This document shows, piece after piece, positions 14,393-23,586 of a DNA stretch of 64,000 bases (its first letter is position 1; every line of letters begins with the position of its first letter). Below the pieces are notes generated by a model. That model had not been told where the DNA came from. It worked only from the letters and a program-made list of their open reading frames with translations, and made no database searches. Source of the DNA: DATKZM01 sp035527975 (GTDB taxonomy: Bacteria > Pseudomonadota > Alphaproteobacteria > JAPULJ01); the NCBI GenBank assembly GCA_035527975.1, contig DATKZM010000088.1, positions 62,001 through 126,000 of the forward strand, given 5' to 3'. Position numbers and translations under genes: made by a program.

Positions 14393-16873
14393 ATGCGCCC
14401 GCGCTGGTCCAGACGCATTTTCCTATATCTCTTGCTGCCTATCCTCATCTTCGTGGCGGCAACGGCGGCGATGCAGGCAATCAGCCAGCTCAATGCCTTT
14501 GCGCGCCAGGTCGAAGGGCTGATCGAGCGCGCCATCGGCCGCGAGATCAAGATCGCCGGCGGCATCGAAACAAGCCTCTTCCGGATCAATCCCACCGTGA
14601 TCCTGAAGGACGTGACCATCGCCAATGCGCCTTGGGGCAGTCGGCCCGATATCGCCAAGATCACCCATCTCAAGGTCGAGGCGCGGCTCTGGCCCATCCT
14701 GATCGGCGAGGTTCGCCTGCGGCGCATTTCTGCGGAGGGCGCGCGCATCTGGCTTGAGACCCGCGACGACGGCCGGGGAAACTGGGAGCTCGCACCCTCG
14801 GGCAAGCCCGGCGAGGCGGGCAACGAAAGCCAACCGCTGGTCTTCGATGACTTGCGCATCATCGGCGCCAACGTCACCTTCAAGAGCGATCCCGGCGCCC
14901 CGGAGAGCCGGGCCGAGATCTTCAACCTGACGATCCGCAAGCCCCCCGGCGGCCGCACGACCGTGCTTGAAGCCCGCGGTTCGCTCGACAACCTGCCGGT
15001 CGAGATCGAGGCGGAGATGGGACAGTTGCGGGTGCTGTTCGCGGGCAAACCGAGCCAGATCAAGTTCAAGGCGAGACACGGCAAAAGCGACCTCAGCGGC
15101 GCGGTGACGGTGACGCTCGCGGTGCCGCTCCGCATCGAAGGCGCGATCAATTCAAAGCGGCTGGTGCTTGGCCAACAAGCGCCGAAGCCGAAAACCCCGG
15201 CCAAGCCGAAACCGAAAAAAGCCGCCGCCAGGCCCGCCCCGACGCCGATCCCAGCCGCGCTGATCAAGCGCATGTTGCTGAACGTCACCTTCGCCGCCCA
15301 AAGCATCGAGGCCGGCGCCGTCAAGATCGCGGGGCTTGCCGGCACGCTCACCGGGACCGGCGGGAAACTCACCGTGAAGCCGCTGCGGGCGGTGCTTGCC
15401 GGCAGCCCGCTCGCGGGCAGCATCACCTTCGATGTCGGCCGCAAGCCCACGCGCCTTGCGGTCGCGCTCTCCGCCGGCCGGATCGCCGCAAAGAACCTCA
15501 AGACCTATACGGGCGGCCCGGTGATCGCGCGCGGCACGCTGACCCTCGCCGTCAACGCGGTGAGCGCGGGCGACAGCATCGAGGCATTGCAGCGCCGCCT
15601 CAACACCGTCGTCACCGCCAAGCTAAGCAATGCGAGCGTGATCGGCCTGCCCTGGCGGCCGACCGGAGCCACGACCCGCGTGCCGCGCCTTTCTGTGACG
15701 CTCACCGCACCGGGCCTGGCAGCGCCGAGCGCGAAGACAAAGGCCAAGCCCAGGCGAAAGGCCGCGAAGAAGACCGCGAAGAAGCAGGGCGCGCCCGATC
15801 CGGCCGCCGCGCTGGCCCGGCTGCGCGGCCGGCCCCTGAAGATCAAGCTCGACGGCGTGTTCGGGCGCAGCGACATCGCCGGCACGCTGGATTTGCGGAT
15901 CGGCGCCGTCACCCGCGTCACTGGCACACTCGTCTCGCGCCGTATCGATCTTGGTACCGTCGCCCGCAAGGGCGGCAAGCGCGAGCCGCTCTTCGCCCCC
16001 GACCAGCTGCCGGTCGAGCTCATCCGCGGTGTGCAGGGGCAGGTCAGCTACCGCATCCACCGTGCCGAGCTGGGCGAGATGGGCATTCCCAATATCGTCT
16101 CCACCGTGACCCTGCGCGATCGCGTAATGACCGTCCGCTCCGGCGGCGCCGGTGCCGATGCGGCGCGGCTCCACCTGGTGATGGATACGCGCGGGGCCAC
16201 CACCCGCACCTCGCTCGACGTCGCCCTCGACGACACGCACCTCGCCAAGGTGATCGCCGGCAAGGCGGGCCTCAAGCTTCCGGCCGCCAAGGTCACGCTC
16301 CGTCTGCGCCTGCGCGGATCCGGCGACACCCTCGCAGCGACTGTCGCCAGTGCCGACGGTCACGCGGTCTTCGTCCTGCGCACGCCACAGGCGGAAAAGG
16401 GCACCGGCTGGGTCAGCGGGCTCGGCAGCGGGCTCGTCGGCACCATCTCCACCGTGGTCACCCAGCGCGGCGGGGCGCTGCGCTGCATCGTCGCGCGGAT
16501 GCCCATCGTCAAAGGCGTCGGCAAAAGCAACATCCTGCTGATCGATACCGAGCGCCTCAGCTTCTTCGGCCGGGGCACGCTCGACTTGAGCAGGGAGAGC
16601 GTCGATGCGCTCTTTGTGCCGCGCCAGAAATTCATCGGCGCCAGCCGCATCAAGCTCTTCACGGTTCGGATGACCGGGCCGATCGACAGGCCGAAGGCCA
16701 AGCTTGATTTCGGCTCCGCCGCGCTGGCGACCGCCAAGAGCGCGATCGGGATCGCCTGGCTGCCGGTCAAGCTGCTGACGAAACTGTTCGCGGGCAAGAT
16801 TGGCGACACCCTCGACTTCGATCCCTGCCCACCGGCCATCAAGAAGGCGCTCAGCGAAGGCAAAGCGAAGTAA
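14393..16873 (+). CDS. AsmA family protein
   Basis: The 826-residue protein begins with one membrane helix (RRIFLYLLLPILIFVAATAA) and continues into the periplasm as an AsmA-type repeating beta-groove protein. ETSLFRINPTVILKDVTIAN and LWPILIGEVRLRRI are typical AsmA N-domain segments; the C-terminal part LSRESVDALFVPRQK and the basic tail fit AsmA_2. The family affects outer-membrane lipid transport and assembly. Two odd lysine/proline-rich inserts lie at about residues 264-283 (PKPKTPAKPKPKK) and 448-465 (KTKAKPRRKAAKKTAKK). They may be flexible linkers. AAAGG precedes the start. Confidence 0.85.
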   Translation: MRPRWSRRIFLYLLLPILIFVAATAAMQAISQLNAFARQVEGLIERAIGREIKIAGGIETSLFRINPTVILKDVTIANAPWGSRPDIAKITHLKVEARLWPILIGEVRLRRISAEGARIWLETRDDGRGNWELAPSGKPGEAGNESQPLVFDDLRIIGANVTFKSDPGAPESRAEIFNLTIRKPPGGRTTVLEARGSLDNLPVEIEAEMGQLRVLFAGKPSQIKFKARHGKSDLSGAVTVTLAVPLRIEGAINSKRLVLGQQAPKPKTPAKPKPKKAAARPAPTPIPAALIKRMLLNVTFAAQSIEAGAVKIAGLAGTLTGTGGKLTVKPLRAVLAGSPLAGSITFDVGRKPTRLAVALSAGRIAAKNLKTYTGGPVIARGTLTLAVNAVSAGDSIEALQRRLNTVVTAKLSNASVIGLPWRPTGATTRVPRLSVTLTAPGLAAPSAKTKAKPRRKAAKKTAKKQGAPDPAAALARLRGRPLKIKLDGVFGRSDIAGTLDLRIGAVTRVTGTLVSRRIDLGTVARKGGKREPLFAPDQLPVELIRGVQGQVSYRIHRAELGEMGIPNIVSTVTLRDRVMTVRSGGAGADAARLHLVMDTRGATTRTSLDVALDDTHLAKVIAGKAGLKLPAAKVTLRLRLRGSGDTLAATVASADGHAVFVLRTPQAEKGTGWVSGLGSGLVGTISTVVTQRGGALRCIVARMPIVKGVGKSNILLIDTERLSFFGRGTLDLSRESVDALFVPRQKFIGASRIKLFTVRMTGPIDRPKAKLDFGSAALATAKSAIGIAWLPVKLLTKLFAGKIGDTLDFDPCPPAIKKALSEGKAK

Positions 16874-16910
16874 ACGCGCACGCGGACGGCCTCTCAAGGG
16901 GGCAAATTTC

Positions 16911-16953
16911 TTCTTGATATATTCCTAGGAATGTTATATTCATTCCATGGAAT
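16911..16953 (+). promoter_or_regulatory. Promoter and paired MarR-type operator for the nitroreductase-like gene
   Basis: ATTCCTAGGAAT (16921-16932) and ATTCCATGGAAT (16942-16953) are two perfect 12-bp palindromes, 21 bp apart centre to centre, i.e. two helical turns. They flank a TATATT -10 box (16935-16940). TTCTTG (16911-16916) or TTGATA (16914-16919) could be the -35. The marR gene downstream on the same strand is the likely binding partner. Confidence 0.75.
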
Positions 16954-16980
16954 AGATAATCTGCGAGAAGGACATATCCC

Positions 16981-18165
16981 ATGTCATCAGGTAACGGGGC
17001 ATCGAGCAAACGACTGTCACGGCGAGGCTTCATCCGCATCGCCGGCGGCGGCGTCATCCTGGCTGCGGGCGGGCTCGCGCTGGCGCGCTGTGACGGCATG
17101 CCGCCAGACGCGATCGCGGCCTGGCGCGGCCCGGATGCCGGCGAGCGCGATCTGCGCAAACGGCTCATCGCCTTCGCCATGCTCGCGCCCAATCCGCACA
17201 ACCGCCAGCCCTGGCTGGTCGATCTGAAGACGCCGGACCGCATCACGCTCTATTGCGACCGCGAGCGTCTGCTGCCCGCGACCGATCCCTATTCGCGCCA
17301 AATCATGATCGGCCACGGCACCTTCCTGGAGCTGCTGGCCCAGGCGGCCGCGGCGGTCGGCATCCGCGCCGACATCCGCTATTTCCCGAAGGGCGAGTTC
17401 GGCCCGCAGAAGATCGACGCGCGGCCGGTCGCCGAAATCACGCTCACCAAGGATGCCGGCGTCAAGCCCGACCCGCTCTTCGCCCAGATCCTGAAACGCC
17501 GCACCAACCGCGAGGTATTCGACCGCGACCGCCCGTTATCGGCAACGACCGCGGCGGCGCTTGGTTCGGTCACGCTCGATCCGGCGGTGCGCCTCTCCGT
17601 CGAAACGGCGAGCGCCAGAATGCTGCCGCTGCGCCAGCTGGCGATCGACGGGCTCGTCAAGGAGCTCCGCACGCCGCACACTTTCGAGGAAAGCATCCAG
17701 CTCATGCGTATCGGCGCGGGCGAGATCGCCCAACACCGCGACGGCATCTCGATCCACGGGCCGATGATGTGGTGGCTGAAACGGCTCGGCCTGCTCGACA
17801 AAGCGGCGCTGCGCGATCCGAGCTCGCAATCCTTCGAGGTCGGGCTCGACATGGCGCGCGACCAGGGCGGCAGCGCCATGGGCTTCTGCTGGCTCACCAC
17901 CGCCGACAATACGCGCACGACCCAGCTCAAGGCCGGCCGCGCCTATGTGCGCCTGCATCTGAAGGCAACCGAGCTTGGCCTCGCCCAGCAACCGATGAGC
18001 CAGCTCCTGCAGGAATATCCCGAGATGACCGCACTGCAATCGAAGTTCCTCACCACCGTCGGCGCCAAAACAGGCGAGACGGTGCAGATGCTAGCCCGTC
18101 TCGGCTACGCTGCGCCGACCGGCCCCGCACCGCGGCGCCCACTCGCCTCGCTGATCAAAGCCTGA
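16981..18165 (+). CDS. Tat-exported Acg/nitroreductase-like FMN protein
   Basis: The 394-residue protein has a twin-arginine signal (SRRGFIRIAGGGVILAAGG), so it is exported folded, in line with a bound flavin. The body resembles the Acg family of nitroreductase-like proteins: APNPHNRQPWLVDL near the N-terminus and RRTNREVFDRD in the middle. Acg proteins have an odd FMN fold and may bind rather than turn over flavin. A MarR regulator follows within about 10 bp, and a promoter with paired palindromes precedes the gene. AGAAGGA gives the ribosome site. Substrate unknown. Confidence 0.82.
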   Translation: MSSGNGASSKRLSRRGFIRIAGGGVILAAGGLALARCDGMPPDAIAAWRGPDAGERDLRKRLIAFAMLAPNPHNRQPWLVDLKTPDRITLYCDRERLLPATDPYSRQIMIGHGTFLELLAQAAAAVGIRADIRYFPKGEFGPQKIDARPVAEITLTKDAGVKPDPLFAQILKRRTNREVFDRDRPLSATTAAALGSVTLDPAVRLSVETASARMLPLRQLAIDGLVKELRTPHTFEESIQLMRIGAGEIAQHRDGISIHGPMMWWLKRLGLLDKAALRDPSSQSFEVGLDMARDQGGSAMGFCWLTTADNTRTTQLKAGRAYVRLHLKATELGLAQQPMSQLLQEYPEMTALQSKFLTTVGAKTGETVQMLARLGYAAPTGPAPRRPLASLIKA

Positions 18166-18175
18166 CGCCCCCCGC

Positions 18176-18640
18176 ATGGCGCTCCCACCCGACCTTGAGA
18201 AGATCCGCCAGATCCTGGTCTGGCTGGGGGTGGCCGAACAGCTTTTGGTCACCCGCCTCAACCGGGCGATCGCGGGCACCAATCTGCCCTTCGCCCAGTT
18301 CATCATGCTGAACCACTTCAGCCATTTCGCCGGGGAAGGCCACACCATCTCGCGTCTCGCCAGCGCCTTCGAGACCGGCCAGCCGGGCATCTCAAAGACC
18401 GTCGCACGGCTGGTCGAGAAGGGCTATCTGCGCGCCGAGCCCGATCCGCTAGACGGCCGCAGCAAGCATCATTATCTGACGCAAGCCGGCACCGCCGCGC
18501 ATGGCGCCGCGCTGGCGCGCATCGCCCCGGACGCCGCGCTGATCTTCCGCGACTGGCCGGCCGGCGACATTGACGCGCTTCACCGCCTGATCTTCAAGCT
18601 CAAATCCTGGCTTGACGACAACCGCGATACGACGGCGTGA
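18176..18640 (+). CDS. MarR family transcriptional regulator
   Basis: The 154-residue protein has the winged-helix MarR plan: LPFAQFIMLNHF in the dimer helix, SRLASAFETGQPGISKTVARL as the DNA-binding helices, and LRAEPDPLDGRSKHHYLT as the wing. The gene starts 10 bp after the nitroreductase-like gene, so both are one operon. The paired ATTCCnnGGAAT palindromes at the operon promoter are the expected operator, which would give negative autoregulation relieved by a ligand. The signal is not known. Confidence 0.9.
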   Translation: MALPPDLEKIRQILVWLGVAEQLLVTRLNRAIAGTNLPFAQFIMLNHFSHFAGEGHTISRLASAFETGQPGISKTVARLVEKGYLRAEPDPLDGRSKHHYLTQAGTAAHGAALARIAPDAALIFRDWPAGDIDALHRLIFKLKSWLDDNRDTTA

Positions 18641-18668
18641 GGGTTGCCATGCTTTACGCTACCAATGC

Positions 18669-18759
18669 CGTCACTCCCGCGAAAGCGGGAGTCTAGGGGA
18701 GCAAGGTTCCGATGGCGCCCCTGAACGTGCCATGGATTCCCGCTTTCGCGGGAATGACG
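18669..18759. repeat. Dispersed palindromic repeat, type B copy 2
   Basis: Arms CGTCACTCCCGCGAAAGCGG at left and CCGCTTTCGCGGGAATGACG at right, with a spacer of about 40 bp. It fills the gap between convergent marR and SDR genes. Confidence 0.75.
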
Positions 18760-18780
18760 ACGCCGGGGTAAGGCGATCAG

Positions 18781-19521
18781 CTAGTAAAGATGCTGCCCGC
18801 CGGTGACGAAGATCTCGGTCCCCGTCACATAGCTGAAATCGCTCGAGCACAGCGAGAACACCGCGCCGGCCACCTCGTCGGGCGTGCCCAGACGGTGCAT
18901 CGGAATGCGCGGGATCAGCTGGTCGGTTTCGGGCGAGAGCATCGCGGTCTCGATCTCACCGGGGGCGACGGCGTTGACGCGCACGCCGATCTGGCCCATC
19001 TCGGCCGCCAGCTCGCGGGTCAGCGAGGACAGCGCCGCCTTCGATGTCGAATAGGCCGAGCCGGCGAAGGGATGCACGGCATGGCCGGCGATCGAAGTGA
19101 TATTGACGATCGTGCCCTTGCCCTTGTGGAGCGCGGCGGCGAACCCGCGCGCCAGCACCAAGGGCGTAAAGAAATTGAGCTCGAAGACCTCGCGCCAGGC
19201 GCCGATGTCGCCGTTCAGGCAGCCGAGGCGCTCATTCCACGGCGTCTTGGGCGAGACCCCGGCATTGTTGACGAGGGCCGTCAGCCCCTCCGCGCCCAAA
19301 AGACGCACGGTGTCGACGACGAAGCGCTCGACCTCGTCGGCTTGCGAGAGGTCGACGGTCAGATGCTCCGACCAGTTGGGATCGCGCTTGCATTCGGCCG
19401 GCACGGTATCGCGCGAGCAGGTGATGATGCGCCATCCCGCTTGCGAGAACCGCTTGACGGTCGCATGGCCGATACCCCGGCTCGCCCCGGTCAGCACCAC
19501 GGTATTGCGTGCATCGCCCAT
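18781..19521 (-). CDS. Short-chain dehydrogenase/reductase
   Basis: The 246-residue protein is a classical SDR. It has the cofactor motif TGASRGIGHA, the NNAGV motif, the catalytic Ser in NITSIAGHA, and the Y-x3-K pair in SAYSTSKAAL. The C-terminal MHRLGTPDEVAGAVFSLCS and FVTGGQHLY end the fold. The Arg/Ser pattern after the second strand (CSRDTVPAE) suggests NADP. The start MGDARNTVVL gives the normal length for the family; a GTG 33 bp upstream is also in frame. Substrate unknown. It stands alone, convergent with marR. Confidence 0.85.
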   Translation of the reverse strand: MGDARNTVVLTGASRGIGHATVKRFSQAGWRIITCSRDTVPAECKRDPNWSEHLTVDLSQADEVERFVVDTVRLLGAEGLTALVNNAGVSPKTPWNERLGCLNGDIGAWREVFELNFFTPLVLARGFAAALHKGKGTIVNITSIAGHAVHPFAGSAYSTSKAALSSLTRELAAEMGQIGVRVNAVAPGEIETAMLSPETDQLIPRIPMHRLGTPDEVAGAVFSLCSSDFSYVTGTEIFVTGGQHLY

Positions 19522-19570
19522 GGGCCCGGACTCTATGGGAATTGGGGCGCCCACGCCAGCGCGGGCAGTG

Positions 19571-19687
19571 GCTCACCCTTCGACAAGCTCATCCTTCGAC
19601 AAGCTCAGGGTGAGGGTCCGTAATTGCGGTCGACAACAATGCTCCTCATGCTGAGCTTGTCGAAGCATGAGCCGGTCGAAGCATGAG
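19571..19687. repeat. Dispersed repeat, type C copy (CTTCGACAAGCTCA units)
   Basis: Two forward CTTCGACAAGCTCA units and the reverse unit TGAGCTTGTCGAAGCATGAG lie in one block. The same unit occurs near 13146-13170 and 46345-46430. Confidence 0.7.
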
Positions 19688-19709
19688 GGCCGAAGGACAC
19701 CGCACGCGC

Positions 19710-20093
19710 TCAGTATTCCTTCTGCAGCGCCGGCGGGGTCCGGATCCAGGCGACCTTGAAGGGCCGCGTCACCCCGTCATGCTCGGTCACCGAAATGTAC
19801 TCGCCTTCGACGAAGTTGTGCTTGTCGAAGCGGAAGATCGGCTCGTCGTCTTCCTCGCCTGGTTCGTATGAAAACGCCCAGCCATGACGGTTGTGGATGA
19901 GCTGGCCGGTTTCGTCGTCCTCGCGGTCCCAGAAGCGGTGGACGATGCAGGCCTGGCCGTATTCTTTCCATTCCGCCATGTCGAGATGGCCCTCGCCGTC
20001 CAGCGGCGCCACGAATTCATAGCCATGCTTGGCGCTGCCATCGGGGAAGTCCTTGGTGCGCGCAAGCTCGAGCCGGATTTGTTTCAGTGCCAT
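19710..20093 (-). CDS. Conserved hypothetical acidic protein
   Basis: The 127-residue protein is soluble, with no signal peptide. It is rich in Asp, Glu, His and Trp, with segments such as YGQACIVHRFWDREDDETG, LIHNRHGWAFSYEPGEEDD and RPFKVAWIRTPPALQ. The alternating pattern suggests a small beta-barrel. I do not recognise a named domain. The start ATG has GGGAAA upstream. It is preceded on the same strand by another small hypothetical gene 99 bp away, and the two could share a transcript. Confidence 0.65.
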   Translation of the reverse strand: MALKQIRLELARTKDFPDGSAKHGYEFVAPLDGEGHLDMAEWKEYGQACIVHRFWDREDDETGQLIHNRHGWAFSYEPGEEDDEPIFRFDKHNFVEGEYISVTEHDGVTRPFKVAWIRTPPALQKEY

Positions 20094-20191
20094 AAGTTTC
20101 CCGTTGTTTCTTGCGGTCTTCCGCCATCACGAAATGCGCTGACGCGCCGCAGCGCGCCAAGCTTCAATGTGGTCGCATCGAGCGGCCGAAT

Positions 20192-20464
20192 TCAAGAGGC
20201 GCTTTGGCGCAGCGGATGGGTGTCAATGAAATGCCTCAGCGCCAGCTTGAGCGTTGCCGCCTGCTTGTAGTCGCCATGCGCCCGGGCGCTTTGGATGTCA
20301 TCGGCGATAATCCGCCTGATCCGCGGCACCCCATCCTTTTGCGTCAGCAGGTAGCGCCCGAGTTCCGCCGCGCAGATCTCCGGAATATGCTGGTGCATGG
20401 CAATCGCATGGATCTCTTCCTCGCTCAACTCCGCCAATGCGACACAATCCTCGAATGTCAGCAT
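20192..20464 (-). CDS. Small conserved hypothetical protein, helical
   Basis: The 90-residue product (MLTFEDCVALAELSEEEI) is predicted to be helical. It includes AIAMHQHIPEICAAELGRYLL, and a C-terminal helix ending LALRHFIDTHP. A strong AGGAGGAGG ribosome site precedes this ATG, so the longer frame starting at 20503 is rejected. No signal peptide. The pattern of regular hydrophobics with a Cys in each helix resembles small adaptor or regulatory proteins, but no family is assigned. Confidence 0.7.
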   Translation of the reverse strand: MLTFEDCVALAELSEEEIHAIAMHQHIPEICAAELGRYLLTQKDGVPRIRRIIADDIQSARAHGDYKQAATLKLALRHFIDTHPLRQSAS

Positions 20465-20616
20465 GGGAACCTCCTCCTCATGCACATCGCCCCGAGGGCC
20501 CACTTTCGCCCGGTTCGCAATGCCCGGTTCTTAATAAAAGTATCGCGGATCGGTAGCGCGATTGCCTTGATGCGGATCAACCCGGCGGTGTCCCCAACCG
20601 CCGGGGCTCGCGGCCA

Positions 20617-21729
20617 CTAAAACGCGGCACCCAGCCGCCTGAGGCCGTCCTTGCTCTCCTGATGATCGGAATCGATCGCCAGCGCACTGCGAAAATCGGC
20701 GATCGCCCGCGCCTTGTCCTTCAGCGCCTCATAGGCAAGGCCGCGCCCGTGATAAGCCCAGACATCCTCGGTATCGAGCGCGATCGCCAGCGTGTAATCG
20801 TCAACCGCCGCGGAGTGTTGCTTCAGACTGCGACGAACGTCGCCCCGATTCCGGTGGGCATCCCCCATCTTGGGATCGAGGGCGAGGGCGCGGGTAAAGT
20901 CGGCGATCGCCTTGGTGTATTGTTTCAGCTCGTCGTAGGAGATGCCGCGCTCGTTATACGACCAGGCCGAGTCGGGCTCGAGCGCAATGGCCCGCGTCAG
21001 ATCGGCGATCGCTTTGGCGTATCGCTGCTTCTCGTAATAGGCCTGGGCGCGGTACTGAAATGACGCCGCGCTTTTGCCGTTGAGCGCGATGGCGCGCGAG
21101 AGCGCAATAATGGCGTCGTCGTACTGTTCCAATTCGTAGTGTGATTCGCCGCGGTAGTGATGCGCGGCTGCCAGTTTTGGATTACGGCGCGTGGCGGCCT
21201 CGAAATCGGCGATCGCGAGCTTGTGCTGTTTGAGCGCCGCATTGGCAATGCCCCGATTGACAAGCGGTCCCGGATCCTTGGGTCGGATGCGGATCGCGCT
21301 GGTGTAATCGGCAATCGCCTCCTTGTGTTTGTTCAGCAGCGAATATGTGTAGCCGCGATTGAAATGGCTCGAAAAGAATTGCGGGTTGAGCTTGATGGCG
21401 ACCGTGTAGTCGGCAACAGCGCGCTCATATTGCTCGAAGATGCGAAACGTGCCGCCTCGGTTGAAGTAGCCGGCGAAATATTTGGGGCGCAGCTCGATGA
21501 CCTTCGTGTAGTCGGCATGCGCGCGTCTGAACTGCTTCAGCTTCTTCAGCGCATTGCCGCGGAGGCGATAGGCGGCCGCGAGCTCGATGCGCGGCAGCTT
21601 GCCCGAGGTGATGGCCTGGGTGCACAGGGCGACCCCTTCCTGCGGCGTACTCGGCGCTTTGCAGGTGCCCGCAAGACTTGGGCCCGTCAACGCGGTCACG
21701 GCGAGCACGCTGAAAAGAACGATACGCAT
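20617..21729 (-). CDS. Secreted tetratricopeptide repeat protein
   Basis: The 370-residue product has a signal peptide (MRIVLFSVLAVTALTGPSLA) followed by about nine to ten TPR units. Typical units read AIADYTSAIRIRPKDPGPLVN and similar, each with the A/G at position 8 and P at position 32 pattern. Such repeats act as protein-protein docking surfaces. The gene stands alone on the minus strand. A GGGAG site precedes the ATG. A paralogue with fewer repeats lies at 56249-56938. Confidence 0.85.
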   Translation of the reverse strand: MRIVLFSVLAVTALTGPSLAGTCKAPSTPQEGVALCTQAITSGKLPRIELAAAYRLRGNALKKLKQFRRAHADYTKVIELRPKYFAGYFNRGGTFRIFEQYERAVADYTVAIKLNPQFFSSHFNRGYTYSLLNKHKEAIADYTSAIRIRPKDPGPLVNRGIANAALKQHKLAIADFEAATRRNPKLAAAHHYRGESHYELEQYDDAIIALSRAIALNGKSAASFQYRAQAYYEKQRYAKAIADLTRAIALEPDSAWSYNERGISYDELKQYTKAIADFTRALALDPKMGDAHRNRGDVRRSLKQHSAAVDDYTLAIALDTEDVWAYHGRGLAYEALKDKARAIADFRSALAIDSDHQESKDGLRRLGAAF

Positions 21730-21907
21730 AGTCGAAACTCCCGCTGCCGGACGTGCTCGCGGTCCAAGACCGCGCCCCGTCGCGCGCTTCGATCGGGCAC
21801 CGCCGATCACGCTGGTTTTCAGGCATGACTTCATACATGGCCCCGCATCGGCAGCGATAGCCTTCAGTTGACCCTCGGCGCCAGGCGCCTTTCCGCAATT
21901 GCCGCTT

Positions 21908-23485
21908 CTATGGACCCCAAAGCGCCACCTTCGCCAGGGCGATCACGGTTTGGGCGCCGCCGCCGGCATCGATGCGTGTCCAGCCGATCGGGCCGGTCTC
22001 GTAGTCGAGTGCCTTTCGCACGACCGCGACCGTAGCGTCCGAGGCGTCGGCGCCGCGTTCCGAAACCCGCGTCTCGAGCGCGCGGCCCGGCGCGTCGAGC
22101 CAGAGCCCGTCGAACCCCACGCCCACCGCCGCCGCGACCGCCTCCAGCGCGGCCCGCTCGTGCGGCCGCGCATGGACCGCATCGGCGACGACCGAGTGCC
22201 CGGCCGCGAGTGCCGTCTCGGCGCGCCGCCGCAAAGTCTCGTAGGTCCGCGCCGTCATCGTGGCCGAATAGCCTTCGGGCCCCAGCGGCGTCAGCGGATC
22301 GACGCCGGCCAGCGTCTTGCGGATCACATCCGAGCGCAGCACCACCGCCCCCGGGACCGGCAACAGCGCCGGCGCCAGCGCGCGCGCGATCGTCGTCTTT
22401 CCCGAACCCGGCAGCCCGCCAATGGCGACAAGGCGGGGCGGCGGCGGGTCGATCAGCGCATTGCCCAGCGCCAGATAGGCCCGCGCCTCCTCGATATGCG
22501 CGTCTCGCCCCGCGCTCTTCTTGTTCTCGCCAAGCGCGAGCGTTCCCGTCACATGCGCGCGGATCGCGGCCCGCGAGGCCAGGAAGAGCGGCAGCGCCGC
22601 CAGCCCCTCATAATCGCCGGTGACCTCCAGATAGCGGTTGAGCGTGGCATTGGCATGATCGGTCAGATCGCGATGCCACAGATCCATCAGCAGAAAGGCC
22701 AGATCGTAGAGCACGTCGACGCTGGCAATTTCCTCGGAAAACTCGATGCAGTCGAAAGGCGCGGGCCGGCCCTCGATCATCGCGATGTTGCGCAGATGCA
22801 AATCGCCGTGGCAGTGCCGCACAAGCCCGGCCGCCTTGCGCGCGTCGAGCAAGGGCGCAAGCCGCAGCGTTGCGGCATCGTCGGCATCGGTCAGCGCGGC
22901 AACGGCCGCCGGGTCGAAGATGTCGCCGGCGGCGTCGATGATCTCCGCGAAGGCGCCGCGCACCCCGCCAGCGGCGTGGCGCATGCCGCTGGCGCCACCA
23001 AAGCGGCGCACCACCGCCGCTTCGGCGTGGAACGCTGCCACAGCCTGGGCGACCTCCTCCATCGTCGCCACCGCCAGCGAGCCGTCCGCCGCCATGGCGT
23101 CGAGCAGCGCCTCCTGCGGGAAGCGCCGCATCGCGACCAGCCATTCGACGACGTCGCCGCCGTCATCCTCTTCCTCGCACACATGCAAATCCAACGCCCC
23201 GCCCGCCCCGCGCAGAACGGCGGCAAGGCCCAGATAGATTGTCGGCGCGGTCCGCCGGTTGAGCGCCAGCTCTGCCAGGGCCGCGGCTTTGCGCTTGGCC
23301 GGCGTCGAGAAATCGAGATACGGGAACTTCACCGCGCGCTTCAGCTTGAAGGCGCGGTCGCCGATCAGAAAAACCTCGGAGATATGGGTTTCGATGCGCT
23401 CGACCGGGCCCTCGATCCCGAGCCCGCGATAGGCGGCGGCGCCCGATAGGAATTCGATCGTCTCGCTCTGGTCCTGAACCAGCAT
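21908..23485 (-). CDS. Bifunctional aminoglycoside phosphotransferase-like/P-loop kinase protein
   Basis: This 525-residue protein joins two domains. Residues 1 to about 330 are an APH/choline-kinase-like fold with HGDLHLRN (near 222-232) as the catalytic loop and FDCIEFSEE as the metal-binding acidic motif. From about 345 a second domain holds a Walker A motif GGLPGSGKTT, followed by LRSDVIRK and ADAVHARPHERA, as in zeta-toxin or polynucleotide-kinase-like P-loop kinases. The combination is a known fused family of unknown role. The N-terminal segment is an APH relative without proof of drug resistance. No regulator or resistance neighbour exists. Confidence 0.82.
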   Translation of the reverse strand: MLVQDQSETIEFLSGAAAYRGLGIEGPVERIETHISEVFLIGDRAFKLKRAVKFPYLDFSTPAKRKAAALAELALNRRTAPTIYLGLAAVLRGAGGALDLHVCEEEDDGGDVVEWLVAMRRFPQEALLDAMAADGSLAVATMEEVAQAVAAFHAEAAVVRRFGGASGMRHAAGGVRGAFAEIIDAAGDIFDPAAVAALTDADDAATLRLAPLLDARKAAGLVRHCHGDLHLRNIAMIEGRPAPFDCIEFSEEIASVDVLYDLAFLLMDLWHRDLTDHANATLNRYLEVTGDYEGLAALPLFLASRAAIRAHVTGTLALGENKKSAGRDAHIEEARAYLALGNALIDPPPPRLVAIGGLPGSGKTTIARALAPALLPVPGAVVLRSDVIRKTLAGVDPLTPLGPEGYSATMTARTYETLRRRAETALAAGHSVVADAVHARPHERAALEAVAAAVGVGFDGLWLDAPGRALETRVSERGADASDATVAVVRKALDYETGPIGWTRIDAGGGAQTVIALAKVALWGP

Positions 23486-23586
23486 GGCAGGCAGGCCCCA
23501 ACCTCTCGCCGGTGACGGTTTCGTGCTCTAGCCCGGCGCCGGGAATGGGGCAACCGGCAGAAGGTCGCGGCCGGCCCGATACCCGC

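Noticed and set aside
21899..23449. 516-codon plus-strand frame opposite the APH/P-loop kinase gene
   Set aside because: It is the antisense shadow of a clear two-domain enzyme; its composition is Arg/Gly/Ala noise and it lacks domains.
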